Source of the DNA: a virus
IMG/VR virus record: IMGVR_UViG_3300009181_006602
Coordinates: 26,525 to 90,524 of that record
Reading direction: 5' to 3' (one strand)
DNA: 64,000 nucleotides
Positions 62,901-64,000 of this stretch are shown in pieces; position 1 is the first letter of the stretch; each line of letters starts with the position of its first letter. Made by a program: the position numbers and the translations under genes. The notes under the pieces were generated by a model that saw only the letters and a list, made by a program, of their open reading frames with translations, had not been told where the DNA came from and did not search any database.

Positions 62901-64000
62901 ACGCAGGTAGCAATTATGCTATGTTTGGTCACAAGGATTTAAACAACGCTGTAGACGGAAATTATGCCCTTGTTCAAAGTAATGTTGGTGATACATTTCT
63001 TGGGGCTGCTGCAGATAAAATAATTTATTTAAAGAATGGAACAAGGTTTCTAGGTTCTTTTTATTATGATAGTAGCTTCTTTAACAAAACATTTCTTTCT
63101 TTAGATGGTGCCGTAGGATCTCCAGCAGTTGTTACAATAGGTTCGACACATACCACTTCGACCACAACAATTAATGCAGGCTCAGGCTCAATTGATATTG
63201 GTATAACTCCTCAATCAAGAAGTATAAACATAGGAACAGGCACGTCGGTTCAAACAATTGGCATTGGCACGGGAGCTGCTGCAAATGCAATCACAATAGG
63301 CAGCAACGCTGCCTCGATCGTTTCAATTAATGGCGGTGATGCTTTAAACTTGTACACTGATAACGGTTCATTAACGATTGATAGCGGTACAGGCAATACA
63401 AATATCGGAACCTTTGGTTATGCAAGAACCACAGATATAGCTACAGGCGCAGCCAATCAAGCTGTTACACTAGGTTCAACACACGGCGGTTCTTCTTTAA
63501 CTTTAAATGCAGGCTCTGGTAGCTTGGGTATAGGCACATCAAACGCTGTAAGAAGCATAAATATAGGAACAGGTACATCGGTTCAAACAATCGGCATCGG
63601 CACAGGAGCTGCTGCCAATGCAATTACGATAGGCAGCAACGCTGCCTCGATCGTTTCAATTAATGGCGGTGATGCTTTAAATCTATACGCGGACAACGGT
63701 TCGCTAACGATTGATAGCGGTACGGGTAATACAAATATCGGAACTTTCGGTTATGCAAGAACCACAGATATAGCTACAGGAGCAGCCAATCAAACTGTTA
63801 CGCTGGGTTCGACGCATGGCGGTTCTTCTTTAACTTTAAATGCAGGTTCTGGTAGCTTGGATCTAGGTGTATCAAATGCTGTAAGAAGTATAAACATAGG
63901 AACAGGCACATCGGTTCAAACAATCGGCATCGGCACAGGAGCTGCTGCAAATGCAATTACGATAGGCAGCAACGCTGCCTCGATCGTTTCAATTAATGGC
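59951..64000 (+). CDS. Tail fibre protein, repeat-rich, C-terminus outside window
   Basis: Open for 1350 codons from ATG 59951 to the right edge with no stop. The first 190 residues form an N-terminal anchor (MPIPPTIKKIEESGLVFAKD, later a Gly-rich hinge AGGGGGSGDVVG). Residues about 200-510 carry imperfect beta repeats such as DFAVNGGDLTSSAVTFNLLN and TTLNVGG. From about residue 515 the chain is built from near-identical 111- and 121-residue modules (IGTGTSVQTIGIGTGAAANA, SINGGDALNLYTDNGSLTID). These repeats suggest a long beta-helical or beta-prism shaft. Start has AGGA about ten bases upstream. A chaperone or tip domain is presumably beyond the window. Confidence 0.88.
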   Translation, partial: MPIPPTIKKIEESGLVFAKDKTTNQVTTIATTADMQIGLSNSPANLSINGSLSVKTIDIALAAGTAYDIPNAVTNVNVTTSGASGTVTLRLPSNPKKGQLIYIKDAAGNATVVSITVIGSPLGTKKNNNVTAHLIDKSNSSLITASYGALQLLWNDVEWYTVSTAALTAGGGGGSGDVVGPASATDNTIARFDLTTGKLIQGSGVVIDDSNNITTAGDFAVNGGDLTSSAVTFNLLNSTVTTLNVGGAATTIEIGAATGTTSINNALTVDGSTTLGDSSVDTVTINGTTTFAGSSVTTTFNGDIAVNGGDFTSSAATFNLLNSGVTTLNIGGGASTATNIGHASGLTTIAGDLKVAGNNIRSSGGSAAINLSGTNVTVYGDLEVAGDDILSFGGVSAIKLNGSGNVAISGDLTVTGNNIKASGGTTAISLSGADVTIAGDLAINGGDITTTAATMNLVNAATTVNLGSTAVARTTNIATGGAVQTVTLGSTTGASATTINAGTGVVTIASTTTSNADALIGAAEIGTHPYAGSNYAMFGHKDLNHAVDGNYALVQSNVGDTFLGAAADKIIYLKNGTKFLGSFYYDSSFFNKTFLYLDGAVGSPTVVTIGSTHTTSTTTINAGSGSIDIGVTPQSRSINIGTGTSVQTIGIGTGAAANAITIGSNAASIVSINGGDALNLYTDNGSLTIDSGTGNTNIGTFGYARTTDIATGAANQTVTLGSTHGGSSLTLSAGSGSLNLGTSNTARSINIGTGTSIQTIGIGTGAAANAITIGSNAASIVSINGGDALNLYTDNGSLTIDSGTGNTNIGTFGYARTTDIATGAANQVVALGSTHGGSSLTLNAGSGSLNLGTSNAVRSINIGTGTSVQTIGIGTGAAANAITIGSNAASIVSINGGDALNLYTDNGSLTIDSGTGNTNIGTFGYARTTSIATGAANQTVTLGSTHGGSATTINAGSGSITITSTTTSSADALIGAAEIGTHPYAGSNYAMFGHKDLNNAVDGNYALVQSNVGDTFLGAAADKIIYLKNGTRFLGSFYYDSSFFNKTFLSLDGAVGSPAVVTIGSTHTTSTTTINAGSGSIDIGITPQSRSINIGTGTSVQTIGIGTGAAANAITIGSNAASIVSINGGDALNLYTDNGSLTIDSGTGNTNIGTFGYARTTDIATGAANQAVTLGSTHGGSSLTLNAGSGSLGIGTSNAVRSINIGTGTSVQTIGIGTGAAANAITIGSNAASIVSINGGDALNLYADNGSLTIDSGTGNTNIGTFGYARTTDIATGAANQTVTLGSTHGGSSLTLNAGSGSLDLGVSNAVRSINIGTGTSVQTIGIGTGAAANAITIGSNAASIVSING
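60860..61290 (+). other. High-G+C patch inside the tail fibre gene
   Basis: This stretch uses GC-ending codons (for example GGCGGCGGCGCATCGACTGC near 60941) unlike the AT-ending codons on both sides, while the protein repeat (FNLLNSG.TTLNIGGG) is close to that at 60,600-60,760. A hand count of line 60901-60960 gives about 34 of 60 G+C. It looks like an acquired or recombined repeat copy. Confidence 0.6.
61498..64000 (+). repeat. Hierarchical tandem repeat in tail fibre (333 bp within 1362 bp)
   Basis: The anchor TATAAATATAGGAACAGG (with small variation) recurs at 61861, 62194, 62527, 63223, 63556 and 63889. The spacings are 333, 333, 696, 333 and 333. The 696 gap is one 333-bp unit plus a 363-bp module (61498-61860, repeated at 62860-63222). 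Thus one 363-bp module plus three 333-bp units make a 1362-bp superunit, present once completely and once cut by the window edge. Copies differ mostly at synonymous sites. Confidence 0.93.

Overview
The window looks like part of the genome of a large, low-G+C tailed phage with a contractile (T4/myovirus-like) tail. The evidence is a baseplate block with recognisable gp25-like and gp6-like wedge proteins, a late sigma factor resembling T4 gp55, several very long virion-type proteins, a repeat-rich tail fibre, and phage-style accessory enzymes (PhoH, ClpP, DinG/XPD-like helicase, RecB/Cas4-like nuclease). Gene packing is very tight, with many 4-base or longer overlaps and alternative start codons. 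No tRNA, rRNA, CRISPR array or insertion sequence was seen. The host cannot be told from the sequence.

Layout. (1) 1-10.9 kb, leftward: six large virion-type proteins (the first runs off the left edge), two of which share the same N-terminal motif. (2) 10.9-16.8 kb, mostly leftward: PhoH with PIN domain, a low-complexity repeat protein, a tiny Hc1-like protein, an Fe-S helicase, ClpP and three small unknowns. A small sigma-region-4-like gene runs rightward behind a perfect 37-bp palindrome. (3) 16.9-18.0 kb: one lone rightward gene of unknown function ending in an intrinsic terminator. (4) 18.1-19.8 kb, leftward: a shortened, divergent GroEL-like protein and a membrane-anchored coiled-coil protein. 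(5) 19.8-20.06 kb: a divergent control region with pentamer repeats, a 20-bp palindrome and TATAAATA boxes facing both ways. (6) 20.06-41.4 kb, rightward: a surface-glycan island of about 20 genes. It has ten glycosyltransferases plus one GT-B-like transferase, GDP-mannose and dTDP/UDP-sugar dehydratases, a PLP aminotransferase, a GNAT acetyltransferase, NeuB-like and NeuA-like genes, two UDP-sugar dehydrogenases, a polysaccharide deacetylase and two methyltransferases. The RecB-like nuclease gene sits within it, between the dehydrogenases and the last two glycosyltransferases. (7) 41.4-64 kb, rightward: small membrane protein, gp55-like sigma factor, spike-like and peptidase-bearing tail proteins, gp25, gp6, several large baseplate or fibre proteins, and a tail fibre open at the right edge.

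How it fits together. The glycan island can plausibly make activated deoxy-amino sugars and a nonulosonic (sialic/pseudaminic-type) acid and attach them to an acceptor. The acceptor could be the virion itself, whose baseplate and fibre genes follow directly, or the host surface. The two sigma-like proteins suggest a phage-controlled switch to late transcription.

Most notable: a GroEL homologue that by hand alignment has lost both catalytic aspartates and most of its equatorial domain; a 37-bp palindrome that buries the start codon of a regulator gene; a nonulosonate gene set with unusually small enzymes; and a two-level (333 bp within 1362 bp) tandem repeat in the tail fibre. All family assignments were made by reading motifs by eye, with no database search.
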